From NCBI GenBank assembly GCA_964504335.1, contig CAZDET010000045.1, positions 1 to 42,759 on the forward strand: a stretch of DNA of 42,759 nt, given 5' to 3'. The position numbers and the translations under genes were made by a program. Numbering within the stretch: position 1 is the stretch's first letter; every line of letters starts with the position of its first letter. The notes beneath the pieces were generated by a model. It was not told the DNA's origin, made no database searches, and was given only the letters and a program-made list of their open reading frames with translations. Source of the stretch: CAZDET01 sp964504335. GTDB taxonomy: Bacteria > Bacteroidota > Bacteroidia > Chitinophagales > Saprospiraceae. Positions 1 to 8,342 of the stretch are shown here, piece after piece.

Positions 1-72
1 ATTGAAGGCAGAGGATTTGTGTCGATATAACCACGAAAATTGTCAGAGAACCTTAAAGTTTAAGCCTAAAAT

Positions 73-1728
73 CTATTTTCTAAGATCTAAAGCACCAAGA
101 TCCACCATAGAAACAACATCCCAATTCGCCCGCAACGACTCCAGCTCCCGCTGCACCACCGGCTCCGGCTGGCGACCTCGATAGTAATCACCGGGATCGT
201 AGCGGCCGTTGCGATTGACATCCAAAATTAAATCAAGCGAGTACGTGCCGGGGGGAAGGCCTTGCTCGGCGCGCTCGTAGGTAGTAGCTCCCTCTAGCAC
301 GTAGGTGGTAATCAGATCGCCGCGTTCGGAGAGAAGGCGGGCGAGGTAGCGAGCCGTGGAATCGGCGTTCGTGAATTCCAGAAAGAGATTGCCGAAGTTG
401 CCGCGCGGATCTACGGTGAAGGAGCGGCGGATCGTATCTGAATTGCTGGTTCCGAATGTATTCGTGACGGCTTCCGGCAGCAGGATCAGCTCATAAGCGC
501 GATCATCTTCCCAGGAAACATCGAGCAAGAGCCGGCGGGCCGTCCCGGAGTCGGCGCGGAGGGAGCGCAGCGGGACTACCGTCTGGCCGGTGTCCGTCAG
601 CAGTTGAATGCGGGAAGTATCGAAGCCGGCAATCGGGTTATTGAACAGGAGCGGAAAAGGTCGTGTGGGCCGATGCCGGCTCGGGGCGCCACCAATGATG
701 CGGAGGGTATCCGCGGTGAGCAATGCGGCGCGGTCGCCTACGGGCAGTTCGAGCGTATCGCGGAAAGTGGTGTCGTAGGCCAGCCGAAGTGTCCAGGGAT
801 CGTTGCCGATCAGTGTGGGATCAAAAAATATCCGGAGGGTATCCCGCTCGACCTCCCGAGAAAGCGAATCCACAACAATATCCTCAGACAGGAGTCGGAG
901 GGAATCAGGTGGCGGTTGGCTGAAAGCCAATTTGATTTGCCCGTAACGACTCGAATCCACATCCGTCAGACGCAGCGGCGGATCGGGCGTGTAGAGGCGC
1001 ACGGGCGATAGCTCGACGGTATCCGCATCCACGCGAATGAGCGTATCGGGAAACCCAACGGGTTCGGTTGGTTGGGTGTATTGATAATCAAAGCCGGTGT
1101 CTTCTAAGGCCAGCCCACGGTAGGTACCTTCTTTCACATTCGACACCGTAAAACGGCCGCTCGAATCGGTACGGGCGAAGTAAAACGGTGGTTCTTCAGC
1201 CACGATACTATCCCGGTCAAGCACGTCGTAGAGCATAAACAGCACCCCTTCCTTCGGCTCGTCGGTGTAGGCATCCACGACCTGCCCGCGCACGCGCAGC
1301 GTATCGATAATCGGACCGGTGGCGAATACGAAGCGCAGGTCTTCAGCCGGGTTGCGCTCGGTAAGATCCTGCACGGCTTCCCCAAAATTGATGACGTAGG
1401 TTGCTGAATCGCGTAGTACTTCTTGTTCGTCGAAGGAAAAAATAAGCGTCTTGCGGCGCAGCCGCGTCTGAAACGGAAACTCTAGCGGCGGCGATACCAC
1501 GATTTGCCGCGCCGCATCGCGGATTTGGACCCATTCATCGAAGGTGAGCTCAATTTCCTGCGGCCGGAAATTGGTCTGCAGGTTGGGCGTGGAATCTTCC
1601 GGCACCAATTGGGGCGGTTGCTCATCGCGCGGGCCACCGACGGGTGCGAGCGGATTGGCACAGCTCCCTCCCACGAGATAGAGCAATACCACGAGCCCAA
1701 CGTGCAACAGATTCCGCCGCTTTAACAT
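73..1728 (-). CDS. Ig-like (SbsA/Big_5-type) surface lipoprotein
   Basis: Predicted cell-envelope lipoprotein of about 551 residues. The reading frame extends upstream to 1776, but the start at 1728 puts a signal peptide at the N-terminus: MLKRR, a hydrophobic stretch, then GGSC with Cys23 as the likely lipidated residue. The stretch after it (ANPLAPVGGPRDEQPP) matches the start of a common Bacteroidota family with an SbsA-type Ig domain, here about residues 35-145. A carboxypeptidase-regulatory-like or Cna-B-like beta segment follows at about 150-230. Near the C-terminus there is a Ca-binding-like loop, DVNRNGRYDPGDY. No catalytic motif is visible. It is divergent from the S33 peptidase gene. 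Family membership is fairly sure; the function is unknown and surface display is inferred. Confidence 0.8.
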   Translation of the reverse strand: MLKRRNLLHVGLVVLLYLVGGSCANPLAPVGGPRDEQPPQLVPEDSTPNLQTNFRPQEIELTFDEWVQIRDAARQIVVSPPLEFPFQTRLRRKTLIFSFDEQEVLRDSATYVINFGEAVQDLTERNPAEDLRFVFATGPIIDTLRVRGQVVDAYTDEPKEGVLFMLYDVLDRDSIVAEEPPFYFARTDSSGRFTVSNVKEGTYRGLALEDTGFDYQYTQPTEPVGFPDTLIRVDADTVELSPVRLYTPDPPLRLTDVDSSRYGQIKLAFSQPPPDSLRLLSEDIVVDSLSREVERDTLRIFFDPTLIGNDPWTLRLAYDTTFRDTLELPVGDRAALLTADTLRIIGGAPSRHRPTRPFPLLFNNPIAGFDTSRIQLLTDTGQTVVPLRSLRADSGTARRLLLDVSWEDDRAYELILLPEAVTNTFGTSNSDTIRRSFTVDPRGNFGNLFLEFTNADSTARYLARLLSERGDLITTYVLEGATTYERAEQGLPPGTYSLDLILDVNRNGRYDPGDYYRGRQPEPVVQRELESLRANWDVVSMVDLGALDLRK

Positions 1729-1853
1729 TCCGTCCGTATATTTAAACCGGCGCCCAAAATACAGCTTCCCGGCCAATTGGCTTGCTTCTCTGGTCTAGTT
1801 TGGTTTTGCGTAACCTTTGGTCGGTTTTTCGCGTCCTTTTGACCGTGGCCCCC

Positions 1854-1861
1854 TAACTTTA
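1854..1861 (+). promoter_or_regulatory. Candidate -7 element for the S33 peptidase gene
   Basis: TAACTTTA matches the Bacteroidota -7 consensus TAnnTTTG at 7 of 8 positions and lies 17 bp before the ATG at 1879, so the leader would be very short. No convincing -33 element sits at the right distance. Confidence 0.25.
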
Positions 1862-1878
1862 TACAATCAACCTTCCTG

Positions 1879-3288
1879 ATGAAATACCTCACTCTTGTAA
1901 TCTGCCTGTTTACAGGGAGCACCGCAATGACTCAGACGATAGAATCCATATTTTTCAAACCCGATAATGCCGACAGCGTCGCCGCGGAGCAATACACCAT
2001 AAACGTACCGGAAAACCGCGCTAAACCCGATAGTAGAATGATTCCCCTTCGCTTCTTGCGCTTCGCCAGCCGGGCCGACCGACCGGGAGCCCCCATCATC
2101 TATCTTGCCGGTGGGCCGGGTGGTTCCGGCACGGGAGCCGCCAAAGGCCGCCGCTGGCAACTCTTCGACCGATTGCGGGATGTGGCCGATGTCATTATTC
2201 TGGATCAACGGGGTACTGGCCGCTCCAATACCATCCCCCCTTGCGAAACCGACCATTGGATTTCTTCCGATCAGCCGGCCACTCGCGCGGTTTATACACA
2301 ACTGTACTCGCAAGCTCTACAGGAATGTCGGGCATTCTGGGAGGGAGAGGGCATCGATCTATCCGGTTATACCACCGTGGAAAGCGCCGCCGATATTGAG
2401 GCGATCCGCCAGACCCTCGGCGTGGATCAGGTCAGCTTACTGGGCATCAGCTACGGTACGCACCTTGCTCTGGCTACCCTTAAGTACCATCCCGGCAGCA
2501 TCGATCGCCTCGTACTGGCCAGTGCAGAGGGGCTCAACCAGACAGTCAAACGGCCGGCCTACTCCGATGCCTATTTCGATCGCCTTCAGGCGGCCATCGA
2601 TCGGGATTCTGCCGCTAAAGCCCTTTACCCCGACGTGAAGGGGTTGATCCGGAATGTTCTCCGGCAGCTCGATGCCAACCCGCCCACCTTTTCTATCCAG
2701 CTGCCGGACGGCCGCAGCTTCGAACATACGCTCAGTGCGTTCGAATTGCAACGCATTGCGGGGGGGATGGCTTCTTCTCCGGAGAACATGAAGTTGTTGC
2801 TACGAAACCTCCGGCGAGCTCAGGAGGGTGACTTTGCCTCTTTCCGCTTCTTTTTCCGCGTTCCCATCGTTCGGTTGCGAGGGATGTCGGAGGCGATGGA
2901 TATTGCCTCCGGTATTTCCGAGGAACGGCTGCGGCAGGTCCGGGCCGAAGCGGAAACAGCCGTAGTTGGCGACGCCCTCAATTTCCCCATGCCCCATCTG
3001 CGCGATGCCTGGCCGGAAATCGATTTAGGAGATGCGTTCCGCAATCCGGTTCAATCCGACCGGCCGGCCTTATTTCTTTCCGGGACCCTCGATGGACGTA
3101 CGATGTTGGAAGGACAGGCGGAAGTAGCCTCAGGGTTCGACGACCGCACGACGGTTACGATCGAGTACGCCGGGCATAACTTGTTTTTCAGCCACCCGGA
3201 TGTGGTGGAGATAGTCGCGGATTTTTTCGCCGGGAAAAAAGTGGAAAATCAAACACTGACCGCAGAGCTACCACTGTTCGGGGAGTAG
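1879..3288 (+). CDS. Secreted alpha/beta-hydrolase, peptidase S33 family (tripeptidyl/prolyl aminopeptidase-like)
   Basis: Predicted exported serine aminopeptidase of 469 residues. An N-terminal signal peptide (MKYLTLVICLFTGSTAMTQ) is visible. The oxyanion-hole motif GGPGGSG is at about residues 78-84, and LDQRGTGRS follows at about 108-116. The nucleophile elbow is GISYG with Ser191. Asp405 (SGTLDGRT) and His433 (YAGHN) complete a plausible catalytic triad. The order and spacing fit the S33 tripeptidyl-aminopeptidase group with a C-terminal TAP-like segment. The gene stands alone, divergent from the Ig-like lipoprotein gene. It probably releases N-terminal amino acids or short peptides outside the cytoplasm; the exact substrate cannot be read from sequence. 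Confidence 0.88.
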   Translation: MKYLTLVICLFTGSTAMTQTIESIFFKPDNADSVAAEQYTINVPENRAKPDSRMIPLRFLRFASRADRPGAPIIYLAGGPGGSGTGAAKGRRWQLFDRLRDVADVIILDQRGTGRSNTIPPCETDHWISSDQPATRAVYTQLYSQALQECRAFWEGEGIDLSGYTTVESAADIEAIRQTLGVDQVSLLGISYGTHLALATLKYHPGSIDRLVLASAEGLNQTVKRPAYSDAYFDRLQAAIDRDSAAKALYPDVKGLIRNVLRQLDANPPTFSIQLPDGRSFEHTLSAFELQRIAGGMASSPENMKLLLRNLRRAQEGDFASFRFFFRVPIVRLRGMSEAMDIASGISEERLRQVRAEAETAVVGDALNFPMPHLRDAWPEIDLGDAFRNPVQSDRPALFLSGTLDGRTMLEGQAEVASGFDDRTTVTIEYAGHNLFFSHPDVVEIVADFFAGKKVENQTLTAELPLFGE

Positions 3289-3290
3289 TG

Positions 3291-3836
3291 TTAAAAGGCA
3301 ATGCTCCAGCCGAATTGTATACCTCTCGCCTCGTTGAAGGAAGTGTCGTGGCCGTACCAGCAATGGAGATTCACCTTAACCAGCTTATCGATGCGATAAC
3401 TGAATCCGGCAACGAGGCCCATGTTGAGGCTGTTGGTAGCGGGTAGATCCGGCGAGATCGGATCTGACAGCACGGTGCTTTCCAAAAGCCGGTTCCGAAG
3501 TAACCCTCCAAATATCCCAGCTTCTGCCGAGAACTGATCGTCGAGTTGATAACCAAGCACCAAGGGAATCATGTAATGCGAACATCGGCGCATATCAGCC
3601 CCGTCGCTGCCGGTGAAGGGTATGGTTGATCGGTACATAGCCAGGCTGGCGGAAACGTAGAGATCATTGTCCTGCATCAGGGTTCTTTGTCGCAACCAAG
3701 ACTTGACAACCGAGACATTGCGGTTGCCTGCCGTAATAACCTCGGACAATCCCTCGCTGGAAGACCATGCGTCAGACTGGCTTTTGCAGCAAAAGCCGAG
3801 CAATCCCAACAGGAAACAGCACATCCAACACTTCAT
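3291..3836 (-). CDS. Small secreted protein, probable outer-membrane beta-barrel-like
   Basis: About 181 residues if translation begins at the ATG at 3836; an ATG at 3851 is in frame but would precede the natural signal peptide MKCWMCCFLLGLLGFCC. The mature part has alternating hydrophobic strands (MIPLVLGYQLDDQFSAEAG, LNMGLVAGFSYRID) and ends in GWSIAF, an aromatic terminus typical of small outer-membrane barrels. I do not recognise a named family. The stop is 2 bp from the stop of the convergent S33 peptidase gene, with no obvious terminator. It could also be a lipoprotein, since the signal peptide ends in paired cysteines. Confidence 0.6.
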   Translation of the reverse strand: MKCWMCCFLLGLLGFCCKSQSDAWSSSEGLSEVITAGNRNVSVVKSWLRQRTLMQDNDLYVSASLAMYRSTIPFTGSDGADMRRCSHYMIPLVLGYQLDDQFSAEAGIFGGLLRNRLLESTVLSDPISPDLPATNSLNMGLVAGFSYRIDKLVKVNLHCWYGHDTSFNEARGIQFGWSIAF

Positions 3837-4163
3837 ATTAATCGCATCCATTGATCAGATTCTGCCTGGCAGCATCTTCTGAATAAGTTATACCAGATTA
3901 GACTAGCGTCTAGTTTGTACAACGAAAGCGTACTTAACCACAGGGCGTTAGTTCAGTATGACAGGCTTAGTAGTTGTCTAACTTCAGCAGCGCTTTACTT
4001 ATTGTATTACGCGTAATCAAGGTAATTGTTTTACCTCCGTTGGCTAGTCCGCCACCAACCATCCTTCCAACCCTGGCGGAAATTTTCTAATTTCCGGCCG
4101 TACGAACAGCTACCCTTTTTGTATTTTCAAATCTCATTCCTTAACACAAAAACTCAATCCGAA
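3837..4163. other. Intergenic region with two palindromes
   Basis: This 327-bp stretch between the small barrel-like gene and the LysM gene holds no convincing ORF. The frame of the LysM gene stays open upstream to 4026, but that extension has no domain-like sequence. ACTAG-CGT-CTAGT at 3902-3914 is a short hairpin. ATTACGCGTAAT at 4006-4017 is a perfect 12-bp palindrome and a candidate protein-binding site. No promoter matching the Bacteroidota consensus is clear. Confidence 0.5.
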
Positions 4164-4562
4164 ATGGGAGCCCATCAAGACAAGTATCAATCCGTGGTCA
4201 ATATGGCCCACGAACACCTGCAAGGCCCTGAAGTCCAGGAGACTGACGCCCAGGTAGAAATCCGCGGCACCGCTGAAACTCAGATGGTAAAAGACCAAAT
4301 CTGGGACGAAATCAAGCGCGTCGGCGGAGAAAATCCAGCCAACATCATGGCGGATATCAAAGTGGCCAACAAAGACTATTACGGAACCTATACCGTAAAG
4401 AGTGGCGATTCGCTTTCAAAAATTGCCAAAATGTACTACGGCGATCCGATGCAGTACAACCGCATTTTTGATGCCAATACCGACCAGCTCAAGGACCCGA
4501 ACCTCATTCATCCGGGCCAGGAATTAAAGCTGCCGTTCCCGGAAGGGCGTTCGGCTGATTAA
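4164..4562 (+). CDS. LysM-domain protein, Kbp/YgaU-like
   Basis: Small 132-residue protein without a signal peptide. The C-terminal half, from about residue 78, is a full LysM domain (YTVKSGDSLSKIAKMYYGDPMQYNRIF, then HPGQELKLP). The preceding segment (VEIRGTAETQMVKDQIWDEIKR) resembles a short BON-like domain, so the architecture parallels the E. coli potassium-binding protein Kbp (YgaU). I chose the ATG at 4164 because conserved-looking sequence begins there and the longer frame upstream looks like leader. LysM usually binds peptidoglycan or GlcNAc polymers; without an export signal an intracellular role like that of Kbp is as likely. It is convergent with recO. Confidence 0.8.
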   Translation: MGAHQDKYQSVVNMAHEHLQGPEVQETDAQVEIRGTAETQMVKDQIWDEIKRVGGENPANIMADIKVANKDYYGTYTVKSGDSLSKIAKMYYGDPMQYNRIFDANTDQLKDPNLIHPGQELKLPFPEGRSAD

Positions 4563-4576
4563 TCCTATACGTTGTT

Positions 4577-4617
4577 GGATGGCTGGGTTGTTGTGACCAT
4601 CACAAATCCGGCCATCC
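4577..4617. terminator. Long hairpin between convergent lysM and recO
   Basis: A nested inverted repeat closes the gap between two convergent genes. Outer arms are GGATGGC (4577-4583) and GCCATCC (4611-4617); inner arms are TTGTG (4591-4595) and CACAA (4601-4605). The outer right arm reaches the first base of the recO stop triplet. There is no T-tract on either strand, so it is a candidate bidirectional terminator or 3'-end stabiliser rather than a classic intrinsic terminator. Confidence 0.45.
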
Positions 4618-5348
4618 TACTCAATCCAAAACACTTCCTGCAGGATCAGGTGTGCGTTGATATCCGGCAATCCTTCAATGTGTAGCCGGTAATACAGCAA
4701 CAGATCATTCAACAGATTGCGACGCTCCTCCCTGGACAGGTTCACTTCGTGGGCACGTCGGCGATTTCTTTCCACCAGCGCATATAGCTGACCGCTGCGC
4801 CGCTCATCCAAAAAGTATTTATGGCCGGGAAGACCGGGAATAAATACCCCTTCCTTCAAGTCGAACAAGGGGGTCGCAGCACTGTAGTCCCCCGTTGGCA
4901 TGAAGCCGAGAAACGTGCTCAACTCCAGTAGAAAATGCAGGTGCACATTGCCGATCGGCTCCTCGGTAGCATCGAGGTAGACGAAAGTGTCGTACAAAAA
5001 CTGGAAAAGCCGTGGGTTTTCCTCCCGTTCACGAAGGGTTTTTTGGGCAATTTCGGCGATGAATAGCCCGACTGCTCCGCGGGTTACATCAAATGGAATT
5101 TTCTGGAAGACGTAGGCTGGCCGAACCTCTCTTAACCGGTTAAGCGAACGATCCTCACGGTGGTAAGCCACCATCTCGATCAGAGACATTACCTGAAACA
5201 GTCCCGCTGACATGCGCGAGCGCGCCGAACGCACTCCATTTACCAAATAGCTCCGCAGGCCGTGCGTCTCGGTATAGACATCCAGAATCAGGCTGGATTC
5301 CCGGTATTTCATCGAGCGCAGCACGATGCCGCGCGTTTTGAGCATCAT
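4617..5348 (-). CDS. recO: DNA repair protein RecO
   Basis: Recombination mediator of the RecFOR pathway, 243 residues, cytoplasmic; it helps load RecA onto SSB-coated DNA. The N-terminal OB fold is recognisable from MLKTRGIVLRSMKYRESSLILDVYTETHG, followed by the typical SYLVNGVRSARSR segment and the helical C-terminal domain (GAVGLFIAEIAQKTL). There is not one cysteine, so the zinc finger of many RecO proteins is absent, as is usual in this phylum. The start overlaps the stop of the upstream acyltransferase gene (ATGA at 5345-5348), indicating translational coupling. The codon after the ATG is also ATG. Confidence 0.92.
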   Translation of the reverse strand: MMLKTRGIVLRSMKYRESSLILDVYTETHGLRSYLVNGVRSARSRMSAGLFQVMSLIEMVAYHREDRSLNRLREVRPAYVFQKIPFDVTRGAVGLFIAEIAQKTLREREENPRLFQFLYDTFVYLDATEEPIGNVHLHFLLELSTFLGFMPTGDYSAATPLFDLKEGVFIPGLPGHKYFLDERRSGQLYALVERNRRRAHEVNLSREERRNLLNDLLLYYRLHIEGLPDINAHLILQEVFWIE

Positions 5349-5920
5349 GTGGTCGTACTACTTGAAGGGGTTTCGTACAGGAAACTGTATTCGGGATACT
5401 TCCCCCGGATGCCCCGAAAATAATCGTGGATGAATTCAAAATCGGCCTCCTTATCGTCGGTGGGCCAGAAGGGCTCACTGAACTCCACTACCCGTCGGTC
5501 GTAATCGAAGCGACAGAGGAGAATGGGTACTTCGGCTTTCTTGGCAATGTAGTAGAAACCGGTTTTGAGTTTTTCGACCCGCTTTCGCGTCCCCTCCGGT
5601 GTAATGCAAATTTTGAAGGATTTTTTTTCCTTGAATAAGGCTGCTACTGCATCGACAAAATTGGTGTTCTTGCTCCGGTCTACCGGATAGCCACCCATGG
5701 CCTTCAAAATCGGTCCCAGGGGCCACCAAAAGAGGCTGCGCTTCCCCACGAATCGAATGTCTTCTCCCATGATACTTCTCACGAATATCCCTTTTGGAAA
5801 GTCCCAATTTGACGTGTGGGGAATAACGGCTACCACGTATTTGTCGGGCATCACTTCGTTGTGATTGATGATTCCCCAACCTATGATACGCATCATTAAG
5901 GTATATATGGCTCGCTTCAT
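5345..5920 (-). CDS. 1-acyl-sn-glycerol-3-phosphate acyltransferase family protein (PlsC-like)
   Basis: Probable membrane-associated lipid acyltransferase of 191 residues. The catalytic H-X4-D motif is HTSNWD (His35, Asp40), and the acceptor-binding motif is TPEGTRK (Glu109-Arg112). VGKRSLFWWPLGPILKAMGGYPVDRS between them matches the family's middle block. It is shorter than E. coli PlsC (245 residues) and belongs to the compact Bacteroidota group. It lies directly upstream of recO with a 4-bp overlap, so the two are co-transcribed. The exact acyl donor and acceptor are unknown; a role in phospholipid or surface lipid synthesis is inferred. Confidence 0.85.
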   Translation of the reverse strand: MKRAIYTLMMRIIGWGIINHNEVMPDKYVVAVIPHTSNWDFPKGIFVRSIMGEDIRFVGKRSLFWWPLGPILKAMGGYPVDRSKNTNFVDAVAALFKEKKSFKICITPEGTRKRVEKLKTGFYYIAKKAEVPILLCRFDYDRRVVEFSEPFWPTDDKEADFEFIHDYFRGIRGKYPEYSFLYETPSSSTTT

Positions 5921-5979
5921 ATCCGATTTATCGTCCGATCTGTAAATTTTAGTAAAATAGGGTTTTCTCCATTGATTAG

Positions 5980-5987
5980 TATATTTC
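5980..5987 (+). promoter_or_regulatory. Candidate -7 element for the CotH-family gene
   Basis: TATATTTC fits TAnnTTTG at 7 of 8 positions and sits 24 bp before the TTG start at 6012. There is no clear -33 TTTG at the expected spacing. Confidence 0.3.
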
Positions 5988-6011
5988 TCTTAAGAATCTC
6001 AACCATCCTCA

Positions 6012-8342
6012 TTGCGGATACGGCTTCATCATTTCGCAGTTGGGCTGGTGCCATTCATGGTCCTGGCCCTCGGGAAGGTCTGCGCCACCGACCTTTTGCT
6101 AATGCCCGCTTCCGGGCACTACGAGGGGGGCGTGCACGTCACCATTGAGGCTCCCCCGGGAGCAACGGTTTATGTGACCATGGACGGATCGACACCCAAT
6201 CTGCGTGCCGATCGCTACCAGGGGCCCCTTACCATCCGACGCAATACGATGGTGCGGGCAATTGCCGTCGTGAATGGCCAGGTACTCGGGGAGGGCGGTG
6301 CCACTTACCTCATCGACGAACCGGAATCCAATCTGCCCACCCTTTCGATCGGTACCGAACCCAACCGCTTGTTTCATCCACGCACTGGTTTATTCGTCGA
6401 TGGTCCGAATGCGCGTTTCAGCCATCCCCAACGTCCGGGAGCGAACTACTGGAGCCGCGAGCGGTGGCCCGCCTACATCGATTATTGGGAGCCCGACGGA
6501 AAAACCATATTTTCGAATGTAACGGATGTGCGCCTATTCGGAGGGGTCAGTCGTACGTTCGATCAAAAATCACTCTCCATCTCGGCACACCGACGCCACG
6601 GTGTCAATCGCATTGGCAATTACCCCCTCGGGCGCGATGGTCCGAAACGGGTGCAACATCTAGTACTGCGCAATGCCGGCAGCGATTTTTCGCGGGCTCA
6701 TCTGCGCGATTTACTCACCAGCCGCATTTGCCGCGAATGGCCGGTATTTACCCAACTCGGTCGCAGTGTTCGGGTGTATATCAACGGCACCTACTGGGGG
6801 CTTTACCACTTGCGGGAAAAGATCAACCCCGACTTCATCGCCGATCATTACCCCGTCGATAGCGATTCTATCGATCTGCTCGAACACCGGCTGTCCGTGA
6901 AACACGGTACGGGTAGTCACTACCGGCGGTTGTTGCGCTATCTGGAGCAGCACTATTTATCCGATCCCGTGGCCTATTCTTACGTAGCCGAGCAGATGGA
7001 CATCGAGTCGTTCATGCACCATCAGATCGTCCAGGTATTTATCGATAACCGCGACGCCGGAGGAAATATCCGCTTTTGGAGACCCCAACGCGACACGGGG
7101 CGCTGGCGCTGGATCTTATTCGATACCGATTACAGCTACGGCTTGCACGACCCCAAATCCTATGCCTTCAATACCCTGGCCCTTCTCACCGATCCGGCCG
7201 GCGATCAGTGGCCCAACCCACCCTGGTCGACCTTCCTTTTCCGTAAACTGTTGGAACAACCCCACTTCCGCGAGCGCTTCCTACAGCGATTTGCCGACGC
7301 CCTGAATACGGTTTTTCGCACCGAGCGAATCGTTCGGCAGCTCGACTCTCTGGTGTATCACATCGAGCCCGAAATGCAACGGCACCTGGAACGCTGGAAA
7401 TTACCCCGGTCTTTTTGGTACCAACAGCTCGACCGCATTCGAACCTTCGCCCACCGGCGACCGGTCGAGGTCCAGGATCACTTGAGTAGCTACTTCGGCC
7501 TCGATGGCTGGGTGCCCCTGCGGCTCCAACCTACAGACGGAGGGTACGTGCAAATAAACGGAGGTACTCCCGTATACGAAGAGGGACTAGCCGGTTATTA
7601 TCCATCGGAAATCCCCCTGACCATCCGTGCACATCCCAATTATGGCTATCACTTTTCCGGATGGGAGGGGGCTGTATCAGAGTCCGATCCTGAAACGCTG
7701 CTACTGTATCCAATTCCCAATCGGCCGCTGGTGATACGAGCCCGGTTCGAACCGTTGCGCGGTTCGTTGCCGGATGCCATTCAAATCAGCGAAATCTGCC
7801 CGCACCACTCCCAGACGGGCGATTGGCTCGAGTTGCACCATGCCGGAACTGATCCGGTGAATTTAGCCGGGTGGGAATTGCGGGATGACCGGCACCGGTA
7901 CGTACTACCCGCTCATCGTCTGTTGCCGGGCGATTACCTGGTGGTAGCACGTAAACCCGAAGCCATACAGGAAGTACATCCGCAGTTACATTCCATCGTT
8001 GGCCCCTTATCCTTCGGGCTGCAGCGGGAATCCGATCAAGTGTCGTTGGTCCGGCCGGATGGCCAGGTGGTTAGCACCCGAACCTATCGATTCGACGGTC
8101 CGGGAACCGATTTCGTTTACACCCGCGATCGGCGGGGGCGCTGGCGCACCCAGGCAGGTCTTGGCACGCCAGGGGGACCTCCATCCGGAGGATGGTTGGA
8201 TGCCCGGGATGCTACCCTGACGAAGCGGTTGCGGCTGATCGTTGGGTTTGCGCTGATCGTTACGGCAATGTTGTGGTACCGTAGTCGGCACCAACAACTA
8301 ACTCGTTATTCCGATTCTACGGCCCGCCGACGCCTGCGGTAG
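6012..8342 (+). CDS. CotH-kinase family surface protein with chitobiase-C and lamin-tail domains
   Basis: A 776-residue exported multidomain protein. The TTG start at 6012 gives a proper signal peptide (MRIRLHHFAVGLVPFMVLALGKVCA); the next ATG at 6057 would truncate it. In order: a chitobiase/hexosaminidase C-terminal Ig-like domain (about 30-97, VYVTMDGSTP); a CotH kinase domain (about 150-470) with WGLYHLREKINPDF, FIDNRDAGGNIRFWRP (Asp348) and WILFDTDYSYGL (Asp371/Asp373); an InlB/Flg_new-type repeat (about 520-580, GYHFSGWEGAV); a lamin-tail domain (about 588-710, ISEICP, GDWLELHH, LAGWELRDD); and a C-terminal transmembrane helix (about 740-757) with a basic tail. CotH-type kinases phosphorylate secreted proteins in spore formers; the role in this phylum is unknown. 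It overlaps the convergent hemJ by 37 bp. Confidence 0.88.
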   Translation: MRIRLHHFAVGLVPFMVLALGKVCATDLLLMPASGHYEGGVHVTIEAPPGATVYVTMDGSTPNLRADRYQGPLTIRRNTMVRAIAVVNGQVLGEGGATYLIDEPESNLPTLSIGTEPNRLFHPRTGLFVDGPNARFSHPQRPGANYWSRERWPAYIDYWEPDGKTIFSNVTDVRLFGGVSRTFDQKSLSISAHRRHGVNRIGNYPLGRDGPKRVQHLVLRNAGSDFSRAHLRDLLTSRICREWPVFTQLGRSVRVYINGTYWGLYHLREKINPDFIADHYPVDSDSIDLLEHRLSVKHGTGSHYRRLLRYLEQHYLSDPVAYSYVAEQMDIESFMHHQIVQVFIDNRDAGGNIRFWRPQRDTGRWRWILFDTDYSYGLHDPKSYAFNTLALLTDPAGDQWPNPPWSTFLFRKLLEQPHFRERFLQRFADALNTVFRTERIVRQLDSLVYHIEPEMQRHLERWKLPRSFWYQQLDRIRTFAHRRPVEVQDHLSSYFGLDGWVPLRLQPTDGGYVQINGGTPVYEEGLAGYYPSEIPLTIRAHPNYGYHFSGWEGAVSESDPETLLLYPIPNRPLVIRARFEPLRGSLPDAIQISEICPHHSQTGDWLELHHAGTDPVNLAGWELRDDRHRYVLPAHRLLPGDYLVVARKPEAIQEVHPQLHSIVGPLSFGLQRESDQVSLVRPDGQVVSTRTYRFDGPGTDFVYTRDRRGRWRTQAGLGTPGGPPSGGWLDARDATLTKRLRLIVGFALIVTAMLWYRSRHQQLTRYSDSTARRRLR

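Noticed and set aside
2..184. Short plus-strand open frame at the window start
   Set aside because: It is opposite the 3' end of the Ig-like lipoprotein gene and shows no protein-like features.
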